Source: Schistocephalus solidus (Eukaryota; Platyhelminthes; Cestoda; Diphyllobothriidea; Diphyllobothriidae). From it: DNA of 64,000 bases. Positions within the stretch are counted from its first letter, which is position 1. Each line of letters begins with the position of its first letter. Position numbers and translations under genes: made by a program. Positions 1-9,840 of this stretch are shown in pieces. The stretch is from contig WEDG01002474.1 of NCBI GenBank assembly GCA_017591395.1, forward strand, positions 62,001 through 126,000, written 5' to 3'. The notes under the pieces were generated by a model. The model searched no databases and had not been told where the DNA came from. It worked only from the letters and a program-made list of their open reading frames with translations.

Positions 1-1879
1 GCACGTTTACCCTTCAATTAGGTATTTTTATATCAAAGAGGGCCGAAATGGGCCTATCGGCTCCTGTAAAAAATCAGGAAGACGATTTTGACAGTCACTC
101 ACCGATTTTTATTTCTATTGGTTCTTTAGGAACCTTTTGCCTTCCTAATTTTTTTATTTTCATCAATCAGAAGCAAGCTAATTCTTTACCCTTACGACAT
201 GTGTCGTTTGCGTGTTTGTATCTCTCACGTTCAACTTCAGTGTAATCTCCCATTGGAAACTTTATTCCTCAAAAACTAGAAGCCCCTTAAATCTTTTACA
301 AACTTTAAACAGATATCGAAACCAGTCTGTTTCTTTATTTTTCTGGTAAAATAAGCTGCGTACTTCAACAGAAAATTCGATTTTATTGTAGTAGTTTTCC
401 TTCAATTGCTTGAGATCGCTTGTTTGAGTTAGATCGGCAATATCAGAAGTCGTTCTGTTTTTATTTCCTTTTAACTAGTCTATTGGTAGGGTTGCTCTAC
501 GGGGGACTGACTAGATCAGAGAGATCCCTGGAGTAATGCTACCTTTGGTCTTGTACACCACGTTTGTATTCTCAACGTAATTCCATTAAGATTAGTAAAT
601 ACTTCATTGTTCCTAAAGTAGATGATAGTGTGGGCAGCCGTAGGCAAGGAAACGTTTCCAGCGTATTTTAGTTTTTTTCTAAGGAATTAGCCAACCCTTT
701 CCGTGTATTATCACGTACTGGTGATAAAATCAGAAGAGAGTGCAACTATTTACAATCTCTCGCAGTCTCTGAAGCAGCCCATTTATTTCGATCAAAGCGT
801 ACGCCCAAGCAAAATCACCTTGAAGGCATAGAGAAAAATGATCCAAACCACGCTCTCCAATTGCAACTCAATGTTTGAGATACGTAACACATTTTACATA
901 ATATCCATACATTTCTCATCCCCCTCATGTAATTATAAGTTGCCAGTTTATTTGCACGTCTGCGCTACGTATTTTGAGCCAATCGATGTGACCTTGAAGG
1001 AATTGAACTTCTCTCTGCCTCCAAAAATTGAATAGGCCGGTTGCTTTCTTAAGGCAGCCCACGAGGTCTCGGTAAAGAGCGTAGGTATGTAGCTGTCCGA
1101 TCAAAGACGTTTGCCAAACGATACTCTCAGTAGAAAATAACTCCTACGTATGCTCTTACTGTCGACCTCGATGAAAACTTCCCACAGCAATTCATCTACA
1201 GCAGCATTCTGCTTTCACGTTGGTTATTCTCCCAGCCATAGCAGTCATACCATGCAGAGACTAAAGCTTGCTCCAGACGTCGGAATAAGTTGACGCAGTC
1301 GACGTATGTGCATTTTCTCAAACATTTTATATTTGAACGTACACAGAATGTTATTGTTTTAAAGAAGAGCTGTCTGTTCAACTCTACTAACTCAAGGCTC
1401 GATTATTTTGTTAACAGACCATGCAAGTTGAATTTGAGCGCCCCGCATAGACGCGTTAGAACGAACTTAGACTCCTTGGCTATATGTACCAATGTGCGAC
1501 TCTTGTTTCGGAAAATGTATTAGTACTCTATTCTATAGAGGCAAAATACTCGGTGAAAACACAATAGCCTGGTCCCTCAAATATAGGTTTTTTGATTGCT
1601 TATCAAAAAATTTCATGTAGCCAATTTTGCTTAGTTCACAAACCCGAGATTGTTGTCCATTTATTCCCTATTCCCTGGTTTCTGTTAATCTGTTTTTGCC
1701 GTTCAGTAACATGACGTGGTTCACGTTGTTGTGAGAGTAATGGGTGGGGGTGTTCAACAGGTTTGCTTTGCTGAATTCAGTCCATCATTTTTTATTTTAA
1801 AAATGACCATGTGTTCTTCCCAGCTTGTCAGTAAACTGAACCGGATAAGCATTTTGGTCTGTCTGTTTCTTACGAACAG
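1..1879. other. No recognisable gene; AT-rich non-coding DNA
   Basis: Only short chance ORFs are present and I see no motif or repeat shared with the rest of the window. Its right end runs into a polypyrimidine tract and AG that precede the exon at 1880, so this stretch is probably intron of the same gene. Confidence 0.5.
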
Positions 1880-2356
1880 GGCGTTGGCCTGGGACCTTAC
1901 CTCAACGCGATGGCGGCTTCTTCGCTGAACCCCATGGCCGCTGCCTTAAATGCGGCTAAGGCGGCGGCGGCGGCCGCCGGGCCTGTTTCCTTAGCCAGCG
2001 GCAGTCTGCCACAACTGGGTCTCTCTGGCATGATCTCCTTGCCCCCCACGCCGGCCAAGCGGCCCGCTCTAGCCGATGCCAAGAGCGGCCTGCCCATGTT
2101 TCAGACGGATGTTCCCGCGGTCGCCACTGTACCCATGGCCGCGACCACCGCGGGTCTCTACGCTCTGCAGACGGTCTCCGTGCCACAGTCCGTTTCAGAC
2201 CCCAGTCAGATGGCCGTGGATACTACTGCGGCCGTGATGGCCACAACTGACCAACAGACTGGCGGTAGCATCGTGAAATCAGCCGGTCAGAAGGCAGACG
2301 AGGAGTCCACGCAGGCTGCCATTTCTTTCTACCCTGAAACATGTATGTTATTTTGA
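1880..2356 (+). CDS. Muscleblind-like protein, C-terminal exon (partial gene)
   Basis: A single GC-rich open exon in AT-rich surroundings. It follows a pyrimidine-rich tract and an AG at 1878-1879 and is open in the frame of the ATG at 1910, so that ATG is internal rather than the start. The protein is alanine-rich (an Ala run follows LNAAK), then has LPPTPAKRPALADAK, then an Ala/Thr/Val/Gln-rich tail. Muscleblind proteins are CCCH zinc-finger RNA-binding splicing regulators. Outside the fingers they carry an Ala-rich segment followed by a proline-flanked KRPALE box, and this order matches. No CCCH finger is visible here; those exons should lie further left. The frame stops at 2354-2356, but a GTATGT donor at 2343 could end the exon at 2342 instead. 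Assignment rests on one short box plus composition, so another Ala-rich RNA-binding protein is possible. Confidence 0.5.
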   Translation, partial: GVGLGPYLNAMAASSLNPMAAALNAAKAAAAAAGPVSLASGSLPQLGLSGMISLPPTPAKRPALADAKSGLPMFQTDVPAVATVPMAATTAGLYALQTVSVPQSVSDPSQMAVDTTAAVMATTDQQTGGSIVKSAGQKADEESTQAAISFYPETCMLF

Positions 2357-3035
2357 CCGCGAATTGTTGCTCTCGCGGAGCAATGCGCCGTCAGTAATTC
2401 TAGTCTGGACCGTAGCCCTCCAGTCGTTCATAAACACGGTTAAGATGTGACCAGCTTGACAATGCTTGCGGAGACAGCATGATTTAGGACTGGATCTCTG
2501 TAGTCCCTCCATTTGTGGTGGAAGTTTCTCTCCACCTATCTAGTACAGAAAAACAAGTTTCCATGACTTGGCCCGACGGCCGAGGAGAACTTATTAGTTT
2601 GTGGGCGATATACCGCATGCTAGAATGCCGCTAGGACTTGTGACCATTTGTGGGTACTCGAAATGGCGGGCTTTTGAATTTGAGCCATCATTTTTTCACC
2701 TCCAATCACATGTGAATTTTCTTATGTGTACATGGGCTGGCCCATTTTACCCTTAGATACTGCTATTTACCATTCTTTGTTTACATTAACCACGATAAGA
2801 AGGTTATTTGCAAAACGACGCCTACATCATTTTGGAGAAAATCTGGCGCAATTATGTGACGCATTCACGAACGACCGCTCATGATGTGTACATTTGCAGT
2901 TTTCGTTTACTATATATCTTCTGTTTCCTTTCGGTGTTCTTTTTTACGTACCCATTTTATCCACAGTGAATGGAGGCCTTTTTGCTGAAAATTTTGAAAT
3001 GCTGCTTTCAAAATAAAGTGTATAGCTCTCTCTCT
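2357..3035 (+). other. Possible 3' UTR with AATAAA poly(A) signal at 3012-3017
   Basis: If the exon at 1880 is terminal (stop at 2354-2356), this ~0.65-kb stretch would be its 3' UTR. A canonical AATAAA sits at 3012-3017 and is followed by a short CT-rich run. There is no coding signal. The alternative is intron, if the GTATGT at 2343 is used as a donor. Confidence 0.3.
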
Positions 3036-3835
3036 CTCTATGTCCACCGGGTGCCCAACCAGACCTTAATGTAGGCCGGATCCAAGTTGTGGTGGAGGGG
3101 ATGCCAACCGCTGATTAATACTGTGTGTACTTGCCGCAACCGCGGAGCTTGATATACACAGTGGAATCACGTGAGCAGTATATGGTTGCACCTCGAACGT
3201 ATTTCTCCTAGAGTGCGCACAAAGCCTTCGGAAGAACAGTGGGACCAGAAAATCAGAAGCGTTCGTTCACGATCTATTTTGATAAATCATTGCTCTGTAA
3301 TGCAGGTGTTAGGGAAATGTGTGAAGTTTTAACTTAAACTTTGACACAAAAATAGTGTTCTATGTCATGGACCAGATCGATTGCCTTCTTGGCGTATTTC
3401 CTTTACAAAGCCAGTTTTTGTCACGATGTAACACTCCTTCAAAGCCATCCTTTAGACGCTAAAATGGAGTTAAACTTCTGTTTGCAGTGCTCTCCAGCAG
3501 TGCTCTAGCACGTGCTTTGCTGAATTGCTTTTAGTCTAGTTATCTATCGACGCCTTATAAGTAAATGTAGGAACCGCTGAGTTAAACAATTGTCAATTGG
3601 TTGAATTTTTCGAGAACGTTTGGCAACCTTGTGGTAACAACAGAGGAGACTCAATTGATGAGTCAAAAAACTTCATCTGAGCCATATGCAGATGGAGGTA
3701 GGTCGTTACAGAGTCTCATAGTTATCAAAATTACCAACTCATGCGCTAAGTGTTTATTCAGCCTTGCCGTACTGTTAATGTCCAGCATGTTATCACCGGT
3801 TAGGGAGAAGGGGATTTGATAGCTGGAAGAAGGAT
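3036..3835. other. No gene or repeat recognised
   Basis: Non-coding AT-rich DNA with only short chance ORFs. Confidence 0.4.
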
Positions 3836-4290
3836 TTTATTTGCCTGACGTTTCGGTCTCGCGTACAAAATCATCATTAGAAATAGCAACATAGAAGTGT
3901 TGACAGACTCTGGTGCTGCAGTGTTCTTAAGATGCAGTTGCTACGCCACCACACGTCCAGTTAATTTAGCAGGTTCCTCATTCGTCGCTGGTGTCTGTAC
4001 TATGATCGAGAAAGGCTGGGTGAATCCCATCCGCCACGTCACTGGTTTCGGTAATTGGCGTGAGAATTACCAGTCTGCTTGGTTCAATTTGTGTGGAAAG
4101 TATAGCCCGAACTTAGAGTTAATCCTTCCAAGCCAACATTTTCAGGCTCAGTTTGAAATTCTATATGAATATTTGAACCGAAATCCATAAGCTACTGCGG
4201 AATAACCGCGTAATAGTCCCAAACTGCCAACTGGAATTCAGCAGGATAAACCACTCAATTATTTACCATACTTACAGCACAGGCACAAGC
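3836..4290. repeat. Dispersed repeat, possible remnant of a Penelope-like element terminus
   Basis: The left edge (3845-3880) has the same layout as the end of the Penelope-like element at 43391-43432: GACGTTTC at 3847-3854, then a spacer, then TCATCATTAG at 3871-3880. On the minus strand this reads as a degenerate TGATGA...GAAACGTC core. The right part (about 4100-4290) contains a stretch around GCTACTGCGG, TAACCGCGTAATA and AATTATTTACCAT that recurs at 63540-63760, so it belongs to a family present at both ends of the window. The open frame at 3897-4190 has no recognisable protein similarity and is probably fortuitous. Confidence 0.4.
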
Positions 4291-5803
4291 CAAATAATTA
4301 TGAAATTACTGGTCTGTTTGGCTCATCGTTTATCTTTGTGGAATCAGCATTCAGGCACGCATTTCCTGCGTAACTTGTTACAGTATCGAGGCAAAGTCTG
4401 AGCGCTCAATATGGAGGGGGTAGGTTACTGCTCTGCAGGTCGGAGAAACATGGGCAGCAGGTCGCGACTCGCGGTTGTCACCTATTACGGTACGACTTAA
4501 GTATTGGTCAGGTTTCTGCGAATCGTGCCTTAACACGAGATATATTTCGTACAATAATTAATTCTATGAATGACACTCCATAGCTTTGGCTAGTCCCAAT
4601 CTCCCCGAATGGACCTTTGGCACGTGGACAAACTGGAAGGGTGTTGTCTCCTAGGCAAAATCTATCTGGATTTAAATCTCCAGGCTTAACCTCTTAGACT
4701 TTATTCATGTCTCGTTAAATGTGAAAAATGTTAGGAATGATCATTTGGGCGTCTCTCGCTGTGACTTTCAGTGATATGATTTTGACGTCACTTAGGAATA
4801 TATGCTGTCTCTACGTTCACGAGCCAAATTTCACTTCAATTGGTAATTTAAGCGGACAATTTTGACTTCGTTTTTTTACTACAGTCTAAAAGTCGTCATT
4901 TTGCAGAGGTCCTACAAGTTTCACAGTAGTGCCAAAAACAGGATTTAATAGATTTTTTCGCCTTGTCTTTATCGTTTTGGGTGCGTGCCCTCCCGAAGCC
5001 GCTGTGTTCTTACAACTGGGTCAGATGTAAACAGTGTTTGCCCGTAGCACTGTTTACAGTAGCTAGTCTTTATCGTGAAATGTTAAAGAAAATTCTACAA
5101 TGCGTTTTAAATTGGAATGGATTTGATAAGCTGGCGTGAAATATTTGTTATCATGCAGCATAGTCGCACAAAATTTCAATCATGTTGGCTGCTTTGCAGT
5201 AGCTTCTTTGTAGTCCATATTGGACTTGATTATTATTCGTTTTCCTCATTGAGTTTCAATGCCCATACAATTTTAAATAAATTTTATAGAAAATCTGCGT
5301 AGAAATATTGTTTGTTGTACTTATTCTGTAGAATATTGTGTCTTCTTCTAATTTTATAAAGGGCACGTTTGGTTTTTTATTAAAATCCTTTCTACTTCCC
5401 GAGTATCTTTGAGCCCTCTTTCATTTGCGCTCAAGCCTGCGATTTTTCACACTGCATACTGTTTGCCTTTCAAGGAAGGAAACAAATACATTGCTCTAGG
5501 TTAAGGAAGAAGCCATGTAAAGTTCCTACATTTTTCAGTGGATACGAGCTGTGTTGAATGCTTCGCAAGCCTCAGTGGTAAGGGCGCATATGCGCTGCTG
5601 CATAAATGGACTTTTTCTCCCATAAAAAGTTCATAATTTCAAATTGGTTTACTCGAAAGGCATCCGTTCTTCAAGGGGAAAAATGAAAGGATGCCTTTTA
5701 TGGTCGCCTAAACAAGACACGGGAAAAGGAACCGTCTACAGTACATGTGGATTTGTGCTAAAATCCAAAAAAATTATGTTTGGGAATAAGCTGGTGTTTG
5801 GGG
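4291..5803. other. No gene recognised
   Basis: AT-rich DNA with no long ORF. I see no repeat shared with other parts of the window. Confidence 0.4.
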
Positions 5804-6370
5804 TTAAGTTTCGGGTTAGTTGTAAGTTCGAAGTTAAGGTCAGAGTTGGGATATGGGTCATGATTAGATTAAGAGTAAAGGTTATTATTGTGTTAACTAT
5901 AGGGTAGGGTTAAGATTAAAATGAGGGTTTCGTTTTATGTTAGGGTTAGTGTTAGCGTTAAGACACGGGCATATTTTCCCTTCCTGAAATGTACTGTAGG
6001 GCCACCTATTTTAAGCGGGCGAGGCGGTACCTTTTCCCGTTTCCTGGCCAAACGAAGCAGCCCTGCCTAGTTTTCTGCTGATGACTCCATTTAAGTGAAA
6101 TATTTGACTTGAAGAGTAAAGAGGGATCCAAGGCTACAGACAGCGCGTAGGATCTGGGAATAAGGGTTAAGGTTATTATCGTCTTCACTGTAGGGTTTAT
6201 GTTTAGGGTAGGGCTAGGGTTAAAATTAGGATGAGGGTTTAGTTTTATGTTAGGGTTAGCGTTAAGACACAGGTATATTTACCCTTCCTGTAATTTACTG
6301 TAAGGCCACCTATTTTAAGACAGCATGGCGGTCCCTTTTCCCGTTTCCTGGTTAGGCGGCCATACAAGGC
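5804..6370. repeat. Two-copy tandem duplication rich in TTAGGG-like words
   Basis: Copy 1 (about 5869-6065) and copy 2 (about 6162-6365) share the same order of words: AAGGTTATTAT, then AGGGTTAA, GATGAGGGTTT, TTTTATGTTAGGGTTAG, CGTTAAGACAC, ATATTT.CCCTTCCTG, GGCCACCTATTTTAAG and CCTTTTCCCGTTTCCTGG. Period is about 295 bp. The GTTAGGG/GGGTTAG words resemble degenerate telomeric hexamers, the TTAGGG repeat being the platyhelminth type. A weaker GGGTTA-rich zone follows at 6550-6640. Confidence 0.6.
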
Positions 6371-8869
6371 ATTCCTACTGAAAAAAAGTTAAATAAAATG
6401 TAATTTGCTATCAACTTACTACAAGACAGAATATCTTTGTGTGTGATTTCTATTAAATGCATACTATGGATTGCTTATATAGCCCTCTGACAGGACATGG
6501 CCAAAGGCCCCGATCGTAATACCATTGGCTTTACTCTAAATCGTAGGGCAATCAGGGTTAGAGTTGCATGTAAGACGACTTAAAATTAAGGTTACGGTTA
6601 AAGGAGGAGGCCTTATGGTTACTATTCGGGTTATTACACCATAATATGCATAATACCACGCATATTGCATCTAGGGAGCGTTCCTATCGAGCGGAGGGGC
6701 TGCAATTCCAACCAAATATATTTGAATTTATGAGGATATCGAAAGTTTAACCAAAAGGAGCAATATGACTCTCAGTACAGCTTGACAGAACGGCCGGTTT
6801 AAAACTTCAAATTTCAAATCATTCTAGACATTGAACCGCCGCCATACGGCTACCCATAATATGGAGAGTTCGGTCCTTTCTCGAGTCAGGCAAGACAGCT
6901 GAGCATCAATTGACATCAACCGTCAAAGCATTCGGGGACACGTGCATTGCCGAAATTGTTTTCGTTGCACCAGTATCTTCTCCAATCGCCTGGGTTCTGC
7001 TCTTGTCCAGCCTCCTGATCCACTGCTAGCTGCCTTCACCGATTGTCCATCCCACTACTGATGGGCTTCCTCTCCTGTTTGCCTACTAGTCTCTACCCCC
7101 TCCACCTTGTCTTAATTTTTGTTTCAGACTGAATCTTCCGTGCCTTATTACAAAGTTGGTGTTTGTTAGGCATGTTTATACCAAAAAAACACCATCTCAA
7201 TGATATATCGACGTTTCATTCACCTAAAAACCATCACCTACTCTGCCCCGCCCCCTCGCCTCCCCTTTTTTTCAAAATTTCCGGACCCCCAGGATAGCCG
7301 GGTGGACATGTATGACCGTGCAGTCACATGCCTGGACAGTCCTCTTCAATTCACTCCCCTGACCCCCCGCCATACTTGCGATGATTGTTCAATAAACGTT
7401 CCTGCTGCCTGTTATTATTACAGTGCCTTTTGCAAGGAGTGAGCTCATTTACTGCTTACGAAGGATGGGCTGTACTTCCTGGTTTTATCTGCCCAAGCTA
7501 CGGAAGTTAACAGGAGCCAATTTTACTTTGATGAGACTTTGTATTATTGCCAACGACAAGTTGACCCTGCATGTGCACAGTGGCCACTTTCGAATATTGC
7601 ATCTACCCTCCCCTCCCACCCCCCATCTCTTTCCAAAAATTTCCACCCTGGCGTGAACAGCAAACACCTGCGATTATCTTTTTTAACTTTTAGTTCCTTT
7701 ACTCCTTGCAGTCATATACGTGTGCGTGCGCGAGTGTGTATATGCTGCACGGACGTCTGCAGTTATTTATCTTGTTGTGTTGAGAGGGTGACGTCAGCAG
7801 CCAAGGACAACTTTCCCTTCTTTATTTTGTCAGAGACTGGAGTAAGCATCAGATCTTTCGATGGTGATTTTGTGACTCCTATGTGCCTATACATGCATAT
7901 ATGTACCCCTAGTTATCTCATCCTCCTTATTTCTCTTATATGTTCACCTTAATGAAAACCTAAGTTTTCAATGCCTGTTCTCTTTTTGTTTTTATGTGTC
8001 GGCTGACGAGAAACCACCTTGTTGACTTCTAATTGCGTTCCCAGGAAGCCCGTTTAACTGACGTTGAAATGACATAAAGGCTCACGTGTTTGTCAAAAGC
8101 TGAATCTCTGTGTACTCAATCCTTGTATGAGTATGCATCTCGGTAGTCATCAATCAGAAGGAAAATGCATACAGTGAAAATTCACGGCTCCCAGGGCTGA
8201 GTGCTGCGAATGAATGCTGCTATACTATATGGGATTGTCGGCCCATGGCTCCTCAATCCAAATTTTTCTCATTTCACAACAGCTGGGGTTGGTAACTGAT
8301 AATTCGTCACACGCCACCACTGTCCGTTTTGCGTTGGAGTTTCGCATTGTCACTCTAATGCGCAGGAAGGCTGCTCCCAAAAGTGTGTCAAAACATTAAC
8401 TCCATTAAATCTGTTTTAGCGCTCAGAGCTGTATGTTGGGTCATGATGGACGGTGAAACTATCCTTGCTGTTATCTTAGATAAAAATTAATATCTAGTAG
8501 TTAAGTTAAATATGAGGTTGGATCTCGGATCAGCGTGGAATGGTAGCGTACTGAAATCAGTGCTGAGATCAGAGACGTGGAGCCGAAAAGTTATTTCTGG
8601 CTTAATGGTTGCAGTCCGCGGGTGTTTCTAAGAACGGTCACTTGACAACCAACGCTCGGGAAAAATAATAATAACAAGGACAAGCAAAGCACTGGAATGC
8701 TATTTACTCGCCAAAGAGCTATTTTTAGATCAAGACAGATAGTTTACACCACACTCGCCCGGAAATCAGGTAAATCGTAAACACCATGAGCTGATGGGAT
8801 TTTACCATGAGACTATTTGCCCATCGAAACTAAGCACGACCCGCACGCTCAACTATTCAATGCATAGAA
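6371..8869. other. No gene recognised
   Basis: The ORFs between 7200 and 7950 are C/T-rich and overlap each other on both strands. They have no recognisable domain and no convincing splice context. Confidence 0.4.
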
Positions 8870-9250
8870 AAGTTTGAATGGAGTTTCAAACCTCCATTTT
8901 CCCGAATACCTCTCTGGTGAACTGCACAACCACCACGCATGCAAATCGCGCATCGACCTGATCGGTCACTTTCGAATCCATTGCACAGAGACTGGTGAAC
9001 CAGTGCCAGGAGCACCAGCATACACCTGCCTAAACTTTCCGCACTGTCCACGCACATTAAGACATCGTATGGGACCTATAAGGCCGTATGCGTCTCCATG
9101 AAATCCTGTGGTAGAACACCACCAGCTATACATTATTACCATATCCCTTCTCACCAGCACCTACATCACACACAACTACACCCAAAACCAGACAACACAT
9201 GTTTGCTAACGACACCTCTCACATGAGATTGAAGAATGATCCTCGGTTCC
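8870..9250 (+). pseudogene. 3' end of RTE-type LINE ORF2 with degenerate C2H2 zinc-finger tail
   Basis: The frame near 8950-9100 reads LIGHFRIHCTETGEPVPGAP followed by FPHCPRTLRHRMG. Flatworm RTE-like LINEs commonly carry C2H2 fingers of this kind (..C.RTF..RIGL.GHLRIH, spacer TETGEPVPGAP, then CPHCPRTF.HRMGL.GHMRIH) at the ORF2 C-terminus. Here the finger is broken: the first Cys pair and the last His pair are lost, with frame slips. It is not a host transcription factor. The corresponding region of another copy lies at 61290-62060 (minus), and a 5' part of such an element is at 28950-31700. Confidence 0.55.
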
Positions 9251-9289
9251 ACCTCCATGTTGCTCTTTTTACCGCATTTGTCATCTGAG

Positions 9290-9445
9290 TCTGAGACTAT
9301 CACGGTGCCGTGAGCACCGAAACTTGAAATGTTGCCAATGGTCTATCACACACATACCTCGCAGTCAACCCAATGTGTGTTTTGTAGAGTGACCGGCTAG
9401 TGGTCCGAAAGTTAGGTGGAAGTGGCTCTTTAATCTGACCTCTGG
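9290..9445 (-). repeat. R1 dispersed repeat fragment (copy a)
   Basis: Shares GACTATCACGGTGC, CAATGTGTGTTTTGT and a diverged form of the CTGACTGGCGGACTGAGAGTC box with the R1 copy at 60535-61290, in the same order and orientation. R1 has no coding capacity and is probably a non-autonomous element. Confidence 0.5.
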
Positions 9446-9489
9446 CACTCTCAAACCTGCGCGATGTGAGTCGCTCAACCTCCTTTTGT

Positions 9490-9840
9490 TTGAAATACAG
9501 GTGCTTGTGTTTGGGTTGCTAGATCGTGAACATGGTAAGTGCAGATGGGATCATTGGATATATCAGTAGCTGCACCCGTTTCCCGCACCAGTCCGCTGAC
9601 AGGCCCGGACGGTGGTTGGGGTCTGGGAATTGGAATAGAGATTAAGGTCGACTGCTCAGCACATTTTCCTCCCTAGAAAAAAAAGCTGACACGCTTGAAG
9701 CTCCCATGGTGCGCCAAAAGCCATGGCTTGGAAGCTTGCTATCTGACGGGATATTGCGGACTGAAAAATCAGCCCGCTGTATGTTTGTGTTGAGTGGCCG
9801 ACTGGTGGACTGAGAGTCAGTCTGCAAATAGGTGGATGCT
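9490..9840 (-). repeat. R1 dispersed repeat fragment (copy b)
   Basis: Contains GTCGAC.GCTCAGC.CATTTTCCTC, ACGCTTGAAGCT, CATGGTGCGC, TCTGACGGGATA and GACTGGTGGACTGAGAGTCAG. These match R1 at 60680-60985 block by block. The ORFs here on both strands are by-products of the repeat. Confidence 0.6.

Noticed and set aside
1897..2186. Minus-strand ORFs rich in Arg/Ala opposite the muscleblind-like exon
   Set aside because: Shadows of a GC-rich coding exon on the opposite strand.
7200..7952. Overlapping plus-strand ORFs of 77-137 codons
   Set aside because: No recognisable domain, composition dominated by C/T-rich DNA, overlapping ORFs on both strands and no splice context.
8874..9101. C2H2 zinc-finger host gene
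   Set aside because: The finger is broken, and the TETGEPVPGAP linker with the CPHCPRTF-like finger is the hallmark of the flatworm RTE LINE tail, not of a host transcription factor.
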